In this document: one piece after another, positions 24,770-34,439 of the stretch | How the letters are laid out: every line of letters begins with the position of its first letter | How positions within the stretch are numbered: position 1 is the first letter of the stretch | Assembly: GCA_903970445.1 (NCBI GenBank) | Contig: CAJCIP010000011.1 | Span: 1-64,000, forward strand | Length of the DNA: 64,000 nucleotides | From: Verrucomicrobia bacterium Tous-C9LFEB | Lineage (GTDB): Bacteria > Acidobacteriota > Terriglobia > Terriglobales > Acidobacteriaceae | Reading direction: 5' to 3' | Translations under genes and position numbers: made by a program | The notes under the pieces: generated by a model | Seen by the model: the letters and a program-made list of their open reading frames with translations, nothing else | Database searches by the model: none | What the model was told of the DNA's origin: nothing

Positions 24770-25897
24770 TCAGCTTTGGGTGATCCAACCGCCGCCAGCG
24801 ACATCATCGCCCTGATAGAAAACTGCAGATTGCCCGGGAGTAATTGCACGCTGCGGCTCATCGAAGTCAGCCTGTATTCTGCCTGACCCAATCGCGCGCA
24901 AAGTTGCCGGCGAAGGCTCATGCCGGTGCCGAATCTTAATAGAAACCCGAATCGGCGCGCTTGGTTCGGGTATAGAAACCCAGTTGAGACGATCTGCTAT
25001 CAGCGTTCGTGAGAATAGTTGTTCATCTGTACCAACCTGAACGGCACGCGACTCCGGATGTATGTTCAGCACGTATAGCGGTTGCGGTGAACTGAGGCCG
25101 AGGCCTTTCCGCTGACCAACAGTGAAGCCGTGAATGCCATCATGCTGCCCCAGCACTTCGCCCCCCGAACTCACTAACTCCCCTGAACTGTCTGGCAACT
25201 CACGCCCCTGCTCATTGAGGTAGGCACGCAGGAACTGGGAATAGCTGCCACCCGGTATGAAGCATATCTCCTGAGAGTCCGGCTTCTGGGCAAGCTCCAG
25301 ACCGTGCTCGGCAGCCATCGAGCGAACCGCAGGCTTCTGCATTTCGCCTAAGGGAAATAGTGTGCGCGACAGCTGTTCCTGGGTTAGACCAAAGAGGAAA
25401 TAGGTTTGGTCTTTGGACTTGTCAGCAGGTCGTGACAGCACCCAGCGGCCGCGCGCTTTATCGAAGTGATTGCGGGCATAGTGACCAGTTGCGATGCGGT
25501 CGGCGCCAATTTGGCGAGCGGTGACGAGCAGCTGATCGAACTTCAGATGGTTGTTGCAGAGTGTGCAAGGAATCGGTGTGCGACCGGCGAGATACTCGTC
25601 GACAAAGGGACGCACAACTTCTTCTTCAAACCGCTCCTGTGCGTTGACAAGGTAGTAGGGGATGCCAAGTTGCTCCGCCACGCGCCGGGCATCGTACACA
25701 TCGTCGATCGAGCAGCAGCGCCCCTGGACACTTTCCGGCATACCTTCACGGCCTGCGAGCCGCCTCTGATTCCAGAGCTGCAGAGTCAGTCCAACCAGCG
25801 TGTAGCCTTCAGCGTGCAACATGGCGGCCACAGCAGAGGAATCTACCCCGCCCGACATGGCAACAGCGATCGTGTTGTTCTGCTCAGGCTGCATCAC
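24770..25897 (-). CDS. mnmA: tRNA-specific 2-thiouridylase MnmA
   Basis: A 375-residue enzyme. The PP-loop is AVAMSGGVDSSAVAAML. The first catalytic Cys lies in TPIPCTLCNNHLKFDQL, the second in PDSQEICFIPGG, and the conserved HDGIHGFTVGQRKGLG is present. It activates U34 of tRNA-Lys, -Glu and -Gln with ATP and inserts sulfur delivered through the IscS/Tus relay, giving s2U34. Length and motifs are normal. The start is GTG 25897 or the adjacent ATG 25894; GGAAGAGAG precedes them. It is divergent from the MFS gene. Confidence 0.96.
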   Translation of the reverse strand: MMQPEQNNTIAVAMSGGVDSSAVAAMLHAEGYTLVGLTLQLWNQRRLAGREGMPESVQGRCCSIDDVYDARRVAEQLGIPYYLVNAQERFEEEVVRPFVDEYLAGRTPIPCTLCNNHLKFDQLLVTARQIGADRIATGHYARNHFDKARGRWVLSRPADKSKDQTYFLFGLTQEQLSRTLFPLGEMQKPAVRSMAAEHGLELAQKPDSQEICFIPGGSYSQFLRAYLNEQGRELPDSSGELVSSGGEVLGQHDGIHGFTVGQRKGLGLSSPQPLYVLNIHPESRAVQVGTDEQLFSRTLIADRLNWVSIPEPSAPIRVSIKIRHRHEPSPATLRAIGSGRIQADFDEPQRAITPGQSAVFYQGDDVAGGGWITQS

Positions 25898-25988
25898 GTA
25901 CTCTCTTCCATGATAGTCGCCTCGCGCCTTCGCTGCCTCTCAGGCGTTCAGCGAAACGGAAACGCCGGATGAGCATCTGTGTAGAGTG

Positions 25989-27230
25989 ATGGATTCGTCT
26001 TCTGGAGCGATGCAGGGCCGCTGGGTGCTGCCCTTTCTTGGTGTGGCGTGCGCGGTAGGCGTTGCCTCGATCTACTACAACCAACCATTGCTTCTCGTCA
26101 TGGGCGGAAGCCTGCACGAAAGCGCTCGCGAGATGGGCTTTGTGGCGGTGGCGACGCAAGTCGGGTACGCCCTCGGTATCCTGAGCTTCGTTCCGCTGGG
26201 CGACATCACGGATCGCAGAAAGCTGATGATGCGCATGTACGCGTGTGTCTCGGTTGCGTTGTTGATGGCTGCGGCAGCTCACACGCTTGCTTTAGCTATC
26301 GTCGCAAGCGTCCTCATTGGGTTGATGGCGTCCGTGACACACGTTGTCGTTCCGATGGCCCCAGAGCTTGTCCCCAAAGAACGACGTGGCCAGGCCATCG
26401 GCACAGTGATGACTGGCTTACTTCTTGGAATCCTGCTTGCCAGAAGCTTCGCGGGCTGGATTGCTGGCATCGGCGGATGGCGTTCCGTGTATGTTGTGGC
26501 TGCGTTGATGAATGCTGCCTTCGTTCCGCTGCTTTACAAAGTGATGCCACGCACAACTCCGCGGCAATCGCTGTCCTACAAAGAAACGCTGCAATCGCTC
26601 TGGACTATGTTTCGTGGGGAGCCGTTACTGCGAGAGGCAGGTGCGGTGGGCGCGTTGAGCTTCGCGGCATTCAGCGCGTTTTGGACTACGCTGACGTTCG
26701 TGCTGCACAAGAACTACGGCATGGGACCCAGTGTTGCGGGGACGTTTGGCATCGTAGGCGCCGCAGGCGCGTTGGCTGCGCCATTCGCAGGCAGGCTCGC
26801 AGACCGACGCGGAACTCGTTACGTGCTAACCGTCGCGGGAGCCATCATGACCGCGTGCCTGGCGTGGATTTGGCTGAGCGAGATCGTTCATGCTCCTTTG
26901 GCCGTTCACATGTTTCTGCTCGTCGCAGGGGTTGTAGGGCTTGACCTCGGTATGCAAACGCTGCAGGTTGGAAATCAAACCAGGATCTTCGGCCTTGGCG
27001 AATCTGCGCGCAGCCGCTTGAACACGCTTTACATGACGATGTACTTTGTCGGTGGAGCTACTGGCTCGGCTCTGGCGAGCCTGGTCTGGGCTCGGTGGGA
27101 ATGGAATGGTGTCTGCGTCCTGGAGATATCCTTGGTCGTATCGGCGGGCCTTTGCCACGCGTTCGGCTATAGCAAGACCCATGCCGTAGCTTTGATGCCC
27201 GCACGCGTCCGTGAAGAGGAACCAGCCTAA
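25989..27230 (+). CDS. MFS transporter (DHA1-like)
   Basis: A 413-residue major facilitator with 12 helices. N-terminal features are GVASIYYNQPLLLVMGGSL and the loop 2-3 motif PLGDITDRRKLMMRM (variant of GxLaDrxGrr); the second half has FAGRLADRRGTRYVLTV. The closest general types are small-molecule or drug antiporters (AraJ/CynX-like), but no substrate can be read from the sequence. The start is ATG 25989, with an in-frame GTG immediately before it. It converges with the TonB receptor gene, 15 bases apart. Confidence 0.9.
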   Translation: MDSSSGAMQGRWVLPFLGVACAVGVASIYYNQPLLLVMGGSLHESAREMGFVAVATQVGYALGILSFVPLGDITDRRKLMMRMYACVSVALLMAAAAHTLALAIVASVLIGLMASVTHVVVPMAPELVPKERRGQAIGTVMTGLLLGILLARSFAGWIAGIGGWRSVYVVAALMNAAFVPLLYKVMPRTTPRQSLSYKETLQSLWTMFRGEPLLREAGAVGALSFAAFSAFWTTLTFVLHKNYGMGPSVAGTFGIVGAAGALAAPFAGRLADRRGTRYVLTVAGAIMTACLAWIWLSEIVHAPLAVHMFLLVAGVVGLDLGMQTLQVGNQTRIFGLGESARSRLNTLYMTMYFVGGATGSALASLVWARWEWNGVCVLEISLVVSAGLCHAFGYSKTHAVALMPARVREEEPA

Positions 27231-27245
27231 CGTCTCTCAGGCTTG

Positions 27246-30200
27246 CTAAAACTCCACGCGAACAGCTACCTGTCCGGTGCGATTGCCGCCGAAATCCGAG
27301 CCACGAGCCTGGGTGATCACGCCGAAAGCCGGATCGGTAACGTCCAGGACGGGATCGGACAAGTTGGTGTGGTTGAGAATGTTGGTGAAGCTGCCCTCTG
27401 CGCGTAGGTTGACACGTTCCGAAATTGCGAAGCGCTTGCTCAGACCTGCGGAGAGGCTTGCTGTGCCCGGCCCGGTCAAGTCACCTACAGACTCGGTGCC
27501 GTAGCGTCCGATGGGAGCGGTTGCCGCTCCAACGCTGCATGGTGACGAGCCTGCCACAGCAGTGAGTGTGCTTATGCCGCCGGGCGTTCCCGGACACGTG
27601 AAGGCGTTGTTGTTAAACCAGTGAGTGCGGGTATGCGGACCAGCGTTCCCGTTTCCGACTCGATCAGGCCGCTGGCTGCGGAAAAAGAGTGTTCCTGATC
27701 CGGTGCCAGAAGGGTCCATTACGCCGGAAGGCACATAGGCGGTTAGGTAAGGGCCGGATTGCAGTAAGAAAATACTGGAAAGCTGCCATCCGCCGACAGC
27801 GAGGTTGGTCAAGCGCCCCATGCTCCCACCGAATCGCTTACCTCGACCCACAGGCAGTTCGAAGACACCGGAAGAGATCCAGCGCTGATGCCGCGTGCCG
27901 ATCACATTGCCGTAGTCCAGATGCCGGTTGTTGGCGTCTGTTGCGTCATAGCCGCCTTGTTCATCGGCAAAGGAGGCCTGACCGCTCGCGGCACCATAGG
28001 TTCCCTGGTTGTCGGCTAAGTTCTTCGCGAGCGTGTAAGCGCTGGAAAAGGAAAGCCCACGCTCGAAGCGGCGGGTAAGTTCCAGTTGGCCTGAGTTGTA
28101 GCTGGCCTGAGCCTCCGTGCTGCGGTTGTAGATGGCGTAGAAGTTAGGAAAATTGAATGCGGAGCGAGGCTGATTCGTGGCTATGGTCGTCGTGCTTAGC
28201 GGAAGCTGGTTCAGTTCTGGCTGCCAAACAAGATGCCACGTCTTGAGACCAACGTAGGATGCGCGTATGCCGAGGCCATGACCAAGATCCTGGTCAATGG
28301 AGAGATTTGTTTGCAATGAATAAGGATCGTGCCAGTGTGTGTCGATGGCCGAATAGAAGACGCCGGAACCATATGGAGTTGCTGAGAGCGCCGACAGGGT
28401 GGAGACGTTTGGGAAGCTGAAAAGCGGTCCCTGGCCGGGTATAACGGAGTTGTAGAAGCTTTGCAGGTTCGATTGCAGAGTTCCAGTAAGCGCATAGAAC
28501 AAAGCACCCGAGGTTGTGATGTTGTAGAACCCCGCACCTCCGCGGATTGCCGTTCGCTCGTTGTCGAATGGGCGGAAAGCGAATCCCAGACGCGGCTCGA
28601 AGCGTAGCTCGGGCGTCGTGCGCAAAGACGCAGGCAGACCGGCCTGGGTGTTTGTCAGCACAGGTGTACAGGGTGCGCCGTTGATAAGAGCTGCGGTTGG
28701 TCCTGCATAATTGACGCCCGCCGTGACGCAAGCATCGAAGCTCGCGAGTTCCGGCATGGAGAGCAGACTTGCATAGCCGGCTGGATAGAGCAGGCGGCCC
28801 GATTTTGCAACAGATGGATCAAAGTTGCCGATATTTCCGTTCGTCGCGGTGAACCCAGGATGGAGCTCATACCGCAGCCCGAGTGTGACGTTCAGGCGCG
28901 GCGTGGCCTTCCAAGTGTCCTGCGCATAGACCGCGTACGCCGTCGTAGTGCCATTGTTGTCAGAGTTTACGGTGGCTGTCTCTGAAGACAGCGGCACACC
29001 CGCAAGGAAGTCGGCAAACTCGTTGCCAGTAAAAGAACTGCCTTGCGAAAAGAAGAAAGAGCCATAGTTGTCGCCATAGCCGGAAATAGAGAGCGGCGTG
29101 TAAGCATCCAGGTGGCGTATGTCACCACCGACCTTCAACGTGTGGGCTCCCAGTTGGAACGTCACATTGTCTACGTACTGGAACACGCGCGAGCGCTCCA
29201 CGGCATTAAGACGCGAGCCTCCTAGGTTTGTTGAATCGCTGGTGAAGTCTTGGAAGCCAAGATAGGGCAGGCCATTGAAGGGAAATGATTTCGCGATACC
29301 AGTAAAGTTCGCGGCGTTCGTCAGCGTCGATCCATCCAGCGGATTGGAGGTGCCATCCTCTTCCAATGTGAACCCGAAGCGCGCCTCGTTCGCGATGCGC
29401 GGTGTGAGGGCATATGTAGAAGCCGCGGCGAAAATACGATAGTGCGCGTACGCTGTGCCATTGGGGATATTGAGACTTTCTGGCTGTGTCTCATCGATGC
29501 TCTTGTTGGTATAGCGGGCGAAAGCAGAACCTTTGCTCCCGAATGTGCGATCGACACGCGCGTCGAACTGGTCAGAGCTGATGTCGTTGCGTTTGTTGGC
29601 GATGTAATTGTATGGAGTTGCCGACGCGAGCACACTCGCAACCGACTGGCCAACGGCAAGGCTGGGATCGGGGAAAAGCGATAGCAGTGCCGCAGAAGAT
29701 GGATTCGGCGTCAGCGTTTCGCCTGCATAAACGCCGCCGGTAAATGGGTTGTTGAGCGTTGTGACTTCCTGGGAAAAGTCGCCCTGCTTCATTCGCACCG
29801 TCGGCACAAGGTATTGCACGGTTCGCGATTGCGGAAAGCGCAGGCCTTCGTATGTGGCGAAGAAGAACGTGCTGTTATGACCGTTGTACAAATGCGGCAG
29901 GAAGACGGGGCCGCCAATCGTTCCACCGAAATCGTTTGCCACCTTCTTCGGCTTTAGTGATCCAAATGGCGTGGCATCAAACGCTGAGTTCTGGAAGTAC
30001 CAGAAGGCGGAGCCATGCAGCGCGTTCGTCCCTGATTTCGTGACGGTAGTGATTTCGCCAGGCTGACCGTACTCTGCATTGTTGTTGACGCCGTCTACGC
30101 GAATCTCAGCGATGGATTCCGCGGATGGAAAGGCATCGGCCTGAATGTTGTTGGTGGTCTGGTTCTGCGCAGAGATGCCGTCGATGGTCGTTTCCGACTG

Positions 30201-30803
30201 GGATGGCAGCCCGCCCTGAATGGAGAACTTGATAGAAGGGTTTGGCGAAGCGGACGGCTGCGGCGGAAACGCACCGGAGTCCGGCTGTATTCCGGGCAAC
30301 GTCTGAATGACGTTAAGTGGTGAGGTGGATCCCGCACCACGATAGTTCGCCGGAAGATCGAGAACAGCCTCGGGAGATAGTATTGCCGCAATGGAAGCAT
30401 CGATCGTGTTGATTGCTCCCGCCGTTGTTGCATCGACGGTCACCGTGTCGCTTCCAGCCGCGGCAAGTGTCACGTCGAACCGCAGTTGCTGACGCGCGGT
30501 GAGTTCGAGGTTGTCTGCTTCTTGTGGTGCGAAGCCTGCAGACGCTGCACGCAAGCTGTATGTTCCCGGATCGAGGTTGGAAATGCTGTATTCGCCCTGA
30601 GAACCTGTCTTGAGTAGGCGCGTGGAGTTGTCCTGTAGACGTCGAAGCGAGATGGAAGCATTTGGAATCAGAGCACCGGACGCATCTCGGACCGTACCGC
30701 TTAAGCCGGCCAAGGTTGACTGCGCGGAGGCGGCAATTCCAGCTAAAAGACACAGAACGAAAAAGAATTTGGAAAGAAAGGAGAACACGGAAGAACCTCT
30801 CAA
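27246..30803 (-). CDS. Oar-type TonB-dependent receptor with carboxypeptidase-like domain
   Basis: A 1185-residue outer-membrane receptor. The signal peptide is about 1-28. Residues 29-115 form a carboxypeptidase-regulatory-like/CnaB domain (LSGTVRDASGALIPNASISL). A plug domain follows at about 130-260 (LNVIQTLPGIQPDSGAFPPQ; GISAQNQTTNNIQ), then a large 22-strand barrel ending in Phe (VAVRVEF), the BAM signal. This class is strongly expanded in Acidobacteriota and probably imports large oligosaccharides or peptides. The first codon TTG 30803 overlaps the stop of the MATE gene (TTGA). A GTG at 30788 with AGAGG upstream is an alternative that still keeps the signal peptide. Confidence 0.93.
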   Translation of the reverse strand: MRGSSVFSFLSKFFFVLCLLAGIAASAQSTLAGLSGTVRDASGALIPNASISLRRLQDNSTRLLKTGSQGEYSISNLDPGTYSLRAASAGFAPQEADNLELTARQQLRFDVTLAAAGSDTVTVDATTAGAINTIDASIAAILSPEAVLDLPANYRGAGSTSPLNVIQTLPGIQPDSGAFPPQPSASPNPSIKFSIQGGLPSQSETTIDGISAQNQTTNNIQADAFPSAESIAEIRVDGVNNNAEYGQPGEITTVTKSGTNALHGSAFWYFQNSAFDATPFGSLKPKKVANDFGGTIGGPVFLPHLYNGHNSTFFFATYEGLRFPQSRTVQYLVPTVRMKQGDFSQEVTTLNNPFTGGVYAGETLTPNPSSAALLSLFPDPSLAVGQSVASVLASATPYNYIANKRNDISSDQFDARVDRTFGSKGSAFARYTNKSIDETQPESLNIPNGTAYAHYRIFAAASTYALTPRIANEARFGFTLEEDGTSNPLDGSTLTNAANFTGIAKSFPFNGLPYLGFQDFTSDSTNLGGSRLNAVERSRVFQYVDNVTFQLGAHTLKVGGDIRHLDAYTPLSISGYGDNYGSFFFSQGSSFTGNEFADFLAGVPLSSETATVNSDNNGTTTAYAVYAQDTWKATPRLNVTLGLRYELHPGFTATNGNIGNFDPSVAKSGRLLYPAGYASLLSMPELASFDACVTAGVNYAGPTAALINGAPCTPVLTNTQAGLPASLRTTPELRFEPRLGFAFRPFDNERTAIRGGAGFYNITTSGALFYALTGTLQSNLQSFYNSVIPGQGPLFSFPNVSTLSALSATPYGSGVFYSAIDTHWHDPYSLQTNLSIDQDLGHGLGIRASYVGLKTWHLVWQPELNQLPLSTTTIATNQPRSAFNFPNFYAIYNRSTEAQASYNSGQLELTRRFERGLSFSSAYTLAKNLADNQGTYGAASGQASFADEQGGYDATDANNRHLDYGNVIGTRHQRWISSGVFELPVGRGKRFGGSMGRLTNLAVGGWQLSSIFLLQSGPYLTAYVPSGVMDPSGTGSGTLFFRSQRPDRVGNGNAGPHTRTHWFNNNAFTCPGTPGGISTLTAVAGSSPCSVGAATAPIGRYGTESVGDLTGPGTASLSAGLSKRFAISERVNLRAEGSFTNILNHTNLSDPVLDVTDPAFGVITQARGSDFGGNRTGQVAVRVEF

Positions 30804-32287
30804 CTTGGTGTTGAAGCACGCACGTCGTTGACGGCGATCTCGTGCGTTGCCGTGAGTGATCGGATGACATTGAGGGAAGGTTTCCGAGGATCCGCATCAG
30901 CACGACGCAGTCGCCACTGCCAAAACGCGAGCAGAGTCAGACCTGTCCCGACGGACGCCGTTGCTCGTCCAAACCAGAGTCCCTTAAGCGCCATGCCATG
31001 GTGGAAGGCGAGTGCGTAGCCGAGCGGCATGCCGATAGCCCAGTTCCAGATCAGGCTAACGATCATCGGTGTGCGCGTGTCACCCAGACCGGTAAGCGCG
31101 GATGCAAGCATCACGAAGGTGGTGTCACCCAGGAGGAGAAACGCGCAGAGTGTAAAGATCGGCACGGCCGCAGTGACAACATCGGCATTCTTGCTATAGA
31201 GCCCCGCCCAGAATGGTGCGAATACGGCAAAGAGCAGTCCTGCCACAGCAATGAAGCCGACACCGAGCGCGAGGCTGGCATTCGCCGCCCGTTCCACCTG
31301 CGCACGGTTGTTTCTTCCTGCTGCTTGACCCACGCGCGTAACTGTGGCGTAAGAAAGCCCCAACGGCACCTGATACACAAATGCGTTCAGGTTGAGGACA
31401 ACGTCCTGGGCAGCCGCAAGCACCGTGCCAAGCCGCGTGCACAGAATGGACATGTATGTGGAAACGCCGAACTCCGTGAGGTTCTCCAGCCCACTCGGCC
31501 AACCGATGGCAAGCAGCGCGCGCAAGCGTCTGGCGTCGGGAAGCAGCATGGGAATTTGAAAGGAGAGATTTAGACGGCGTGTTGCGACGTATGCGCCCAC
31601 CCCAAGCAGCAGCAGCATGTAGAGCCGCACCACCAGGGTTCCCCATGCCGAACCTGCAATGCCTAGAGGGCTTGCTCCAAAATGCCCGAACAGAAAAACC
31701 CAGTCACCGAGCCAGTTGACAACCGACGCCGTGAGGAGCGACACAGTCACCCACACAACATTGTTCATCGATTGCAAGTACCGGCGGAGAGCCATGTAAG
31801 CCATGAGAAATGGTGTGGAAAGTACAAGCGGGCGCGTGTAGCGAAAGGTCTCCTCCACGATGTTCTTTGGTGTTCCAAGGTGTGGCAGAAGTGCGACGCA
31901 GCCCAGGGTAGCCGCGATCACGCCGGGCGTACACACGATGATGATCCAGCCGGACTGCGCGAGCAGATACAAGCACTCATCTCGCTTGCCTTGACCGTAG
32001 GCTTGCGAGATCAACGTCTCCAGGCCGTTCATCAGATAAATGGCGCTGAATACAATTGCGTAAAAGATCGTGTTTCCCAGAAGCGCAGCAGATTGTGCAA
32101 GAGGGGAATAGCCTGCCGGAAGCCGGCCGATCATCAGCGCATCGACGATGTATGTCGACATCCATCCAAGCTCGCCAAGAGCGAGAGGCGCACCAAGTCG
32201 AAGCGTATAAGCAATTTCGCTCCGCATGTTTCGTGCAATGAGCGCACGCTTCGAACCTCGGCTTGGATCAGCACTCAGCAAAGACAA
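30800..32287 (-). CDS. MATE family efflux transporter
   Basis: A 495-residue, 12-helix MATE protein of the NorM/DinF superfamily. It contains the repeated domain pattern with LPAGYSPLAQSAALLGNTIF and QAYGQGKRDECLYLLAQSGW in half 1 and QVPLGLSYATVTRVGQAAGR in half 2. The family exports cationic or lipophilic compounds by Na+ or H+ antiport. The stop overlaps the start of the Oar-type receptor gene, so the two are translated together; export and import may concern related compounds. The start is TTG 32287, with a second TTG 6 bases further in. Confidence 0.92.
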   Translation of the reverse strand: MSLLSADPSRGSKRALIARNMRSEIAYTLRLGAPLALGELGWMSTYIVDALMIGRLPAGYSPLAQSAALLGNTIFYAIVFSAIYLMNGLETLISQAYGQGKRDECLYLLAQSGWIIIVCTPGVIAATLGCVALLPHLGTPKNIVEETFRYTRPLVLSTPFLMAYMALRRYLQSMNNVVWVTVSLLTASVVNWLGDWVFLFGHFGASPLGIAGSAWGTLVVRLYMLLLLGVGAYVATRRLNLSFQIPMLLPDARRLRALLAIGWPSGLENLTEFGVSTYMSILCTRLGTVLAAAQDVVLNLNAFVYQVPLGLSYATVTRVGQAAGRNNRAQVERAANASLALGVGFIAVAGLLFAVFAPFWAGLYSKNADVVTAAVPIFTLCAFLLLGDTTFVMLASALTGLGDTRTPMIVSLIWNWAIGMPLGYALAFHHGMALKGLWFGRATASVGTGLTLLAFWQWRLRRADADPRKPSLNVIRSLTATHEIAVNDVRASTPS

Positions 32288-32534
32288 CTAGTTTAAGGAA
32301 CAGAGCCACCATCATAGGAGTTGTTGGACAGTTGCGTAGCGGGCGCAATTGCCGCGACGGAAGTGGCTCCTGCCGTTTCTTCACGGGATGGAAACAGGTT
32401 CGAGTGATCTCTGCGCTTGCACTGTGGTGTTCTGTTTCAGCATGCGAAGAAGCGTTGCAGCGTTCTCGCGGAGAATTCCATCAAGGCATCAACCTTTGTC
32501 GCTCTCGACCGTGGGGATCGGGCAACGAGCGTAA

Positions 32535-32566
32535 CTTCGAAGCTGCATCACGACGCAGCTTCGAAG
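32535..32566 (-). terminator. Hairpin overlapping the end of the sugar porter gene
   Basis: A perfect 12-bp inverted repeat (CTTCGAAGCTGC / GCAGCTTCGAAG) with an 8-base loop that includes the stop codon of the sugar porter (32548-32550). There is no T-tract. It could end transcription or protect the 3' end of the message. The 247 bases between it and the MATE gene hold no gene I can support. Confidence 0.55.
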
Positions 32567-34332
32567 CCTTGCTCAACCTCTTCCAGAGTCTTTCCTTTGG
32601 TCTCGGGCAACATGGACGCCACGCTTAGCAGATACACCAAAGCGGTGCCGGCGAACAGCATAAATATGGTTGAATAGCCATACTTGCTGACAACTGGAAG
32701 GAACACCAACGCGACGAGCGTGGACACGAACTGGTTGATGACCAACGCGATGCTCATACCTATGGAGCGAATGCGCGTCGGCATCAACTCAGATAGCGCA
32801 AGCCAGACACACACACCCGGTCCGATCGCGAAGAAGGCTATGAAGGCTAGTAGTGCCAGTTCAAGCTGAATACCAAGCTTATGATCGGGAACGGGGCTAA
32901 GACGTGCTCTTTCAATGACCAGCGGCGCTGTTCTGGCATCCGCGAGTTTTGCGAGCGGGTTTCTGAAGAAGGCCTCAACGCTGTTCGCCGGGAGAGCACT
33001 CGCTCGCGAGATCGTCAGCGTTTGTGCTCCCGCCGCGTCAGAGCGCACGGACGAGGTTGCTCCTGTAAAACCGCCGTACGAGTAGATGACCACCAGCGCT
33101 GCGTGCGGTGCAGCTGTCTGCGAATGCGACGAGCCGGATGCATCGAATAGTCTCTGCGCCTCGCCAGCATCGAAGTGAAGCGTGAGTTGCTGATCAGGCG
33201 TAACTACGGCCTGCACAGCCGAACGTGCATCCACGATTTGTGCCTCGGTTTGCCGGGAAATCCAGGCTGCGGCAAGCATTGACACGATGAGGCCGCTTGT
33301 ACCGATCAGCAGAAGAAATCGACGGCCTCTGCGATCGACCAGCAGCATGCCGACTATCGTCATCAGGAAGTTGACGCTCGTGAAGAGTACGTAACCCCAG
33401 TGCGCGCCTAGGTCCGAGAGGCCACCCTGCACAAGAATCTCGGTGTTGTAGCCGATGATCGAGTTCACACCCGTGGCTGTGTTACAGCAAAGAATGAGAC
33501 AGGCAAGAAGGAACGGCAGCACGTATTTGCGGCGAAGAAGCGAAGATTTGGCGTGGCGTGTTGCATTAGCCTCCGCTGTCACAGTTTCCATCTCGGAGAA
33601 TTCGAGCTCCGCCTTTTCTGTAGTGCGGGAACGTAAGAGCGCTGTCTTCGCCTCGTCGCGGCGCCCTTTGGTGAAGAGCCACCGCGGCGATTCGGAGATG
33701 AATAGGGAACCGACGGTGAAGAGGATTCCAGGAGGCAGAGAAATCCAGAAGATGTGTCTCCATGCGCTATTCTTCACGTTGTAAATTGCCGAGGCATGAT
33801 GGCTGTTGACCACTGCCTCGACACGATAGCTGTAGAAGATCCCAATCACGGCAGCGGAAACAATGCCGAAGGTAAGGAGCCACTGAAAGACCCCTGTGCC
33901 TTTGCCGCGGTTAGAGGATGAAAGACATTCTGCCAGGTACAGAGGAACGACAACACCGATGAAGCCCCCGCTGGCTCCCTGTAGAAGGCGGCCGAGCAGG
34001 AGCGGACCATAGCCGTGCGAGAGCGCGATGACAGGAATGCTGAGCACAAAGGTAAGGCCACTCAGAAGCATCATCGGCTTGCGGCCCAGCCAGTCGGCGA
34101 GCATACCTGCAAAGATCGTCGAGATGACGCTGCCCAGCAAAACTGCAGCGACGATGGTCGCGAGCTGGCCTGCGTCAAGGTGCGATGTCGCTTCGAGGTA
34201 AGGCAGCGCGCCACCGATGATGCCGATGTCGACACCATAGAGCAGACCGCCAAGGCCGGCGACCAGCTGTAGGAGAACGTTATAGCGGTTGCGTGCAGGC
34301 TCCGGCGCGAGTGTAGTCCCTGGATGTTCCAT
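32548..34332 (-). CDS. Sugar porter (MFS) with a large extracytoplasmic insertion
   Basis: A 594-residue MFS sugar porter. Canonical motifs are GVDIGIIGGALPYL, DWLGRKPMM, PLYLAECLSSSNRGKG, DRRGRRFLLLIG and the terminal PETKGKTLEEVEQ. Residues about 355-475 are extra compared with the usual 450-480-residue family. They are hydrophilic, contain TPDQQLTLHFDAGEAQ and GSSHSQTAAPHAALVV, and lie between helices 9 and 10 on the periplasmic side. The insert could be a ligand-binding or partner-docking domain. The substrate is probably a hexose or related sugar, by proton symport. A hairpin overlaps its end. Confidence 0.9.
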   Translation of the reverse strand: MEHPGTTLAPEPARNRYNVLLQLVAGLGGLLYGVDIGIIGGALPYLEATSHLDAGQLATIVAAVLLGSVISTIFAGMLADWLGRKPMMLLSGLTFVLSIPVIALSHGYGPLLLGRLLQGASGGFIGVVVPLYLAECLSSSNRGKGTGVFQWLLTFGIVSAAVIGIFYSYRVEAVVNSHHASAIYNVKNSAWRHIFWISLPPGILFTVGSLFISESPRWLFTKGRRDEAKTALLRSRTTEKAELEFSEMETVTAEANATRHAKSSLLRRKYVLPFLLACLILCCNTATGVNSIIGYNTEILVQGGLSDLGAHWGYVLFTSVNFLMTIVGMLLVDRRGRRFLLLIGTSGLIVSMLAAAWISRQTEAQIVDARSAVQAVVTPDQQLTLHFDAGEAQRLFDASGSSHSQTAAPHAALVVIYSYGGFTGATSSVRSDAAGAQTLTISRASALPANSVEAFFRNPLAKLADARTAPLVIERARLSPVPDHKLGIQLELALLAFIAFFAIGPGVCVWLALSELMPTRIRSIGMSIALVINQFVSTLVALVFLPVVSKYGYSTIFMLFAGTALVYLLSVASMLPETKGKTLEEVEQGFEAAS

Positions 34333-34439
34333 GCGGCTCCGGATTGAGGATGGCTCTTCCTTTTATATCTTCGTACGGCGAAGCTCTCCAAACCTACACA
34401 GAGGCAAGGCAAGTGATCTAGGGGAAGTTCGAGGAATAA

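Noticed and set aside
26048-26944. 298-codon frame inside the MFS gene on the same strand
   Set aside because: It is Arg/Cys-rich shadow translation in another frame; the MFS motifs lie in the longer frame.
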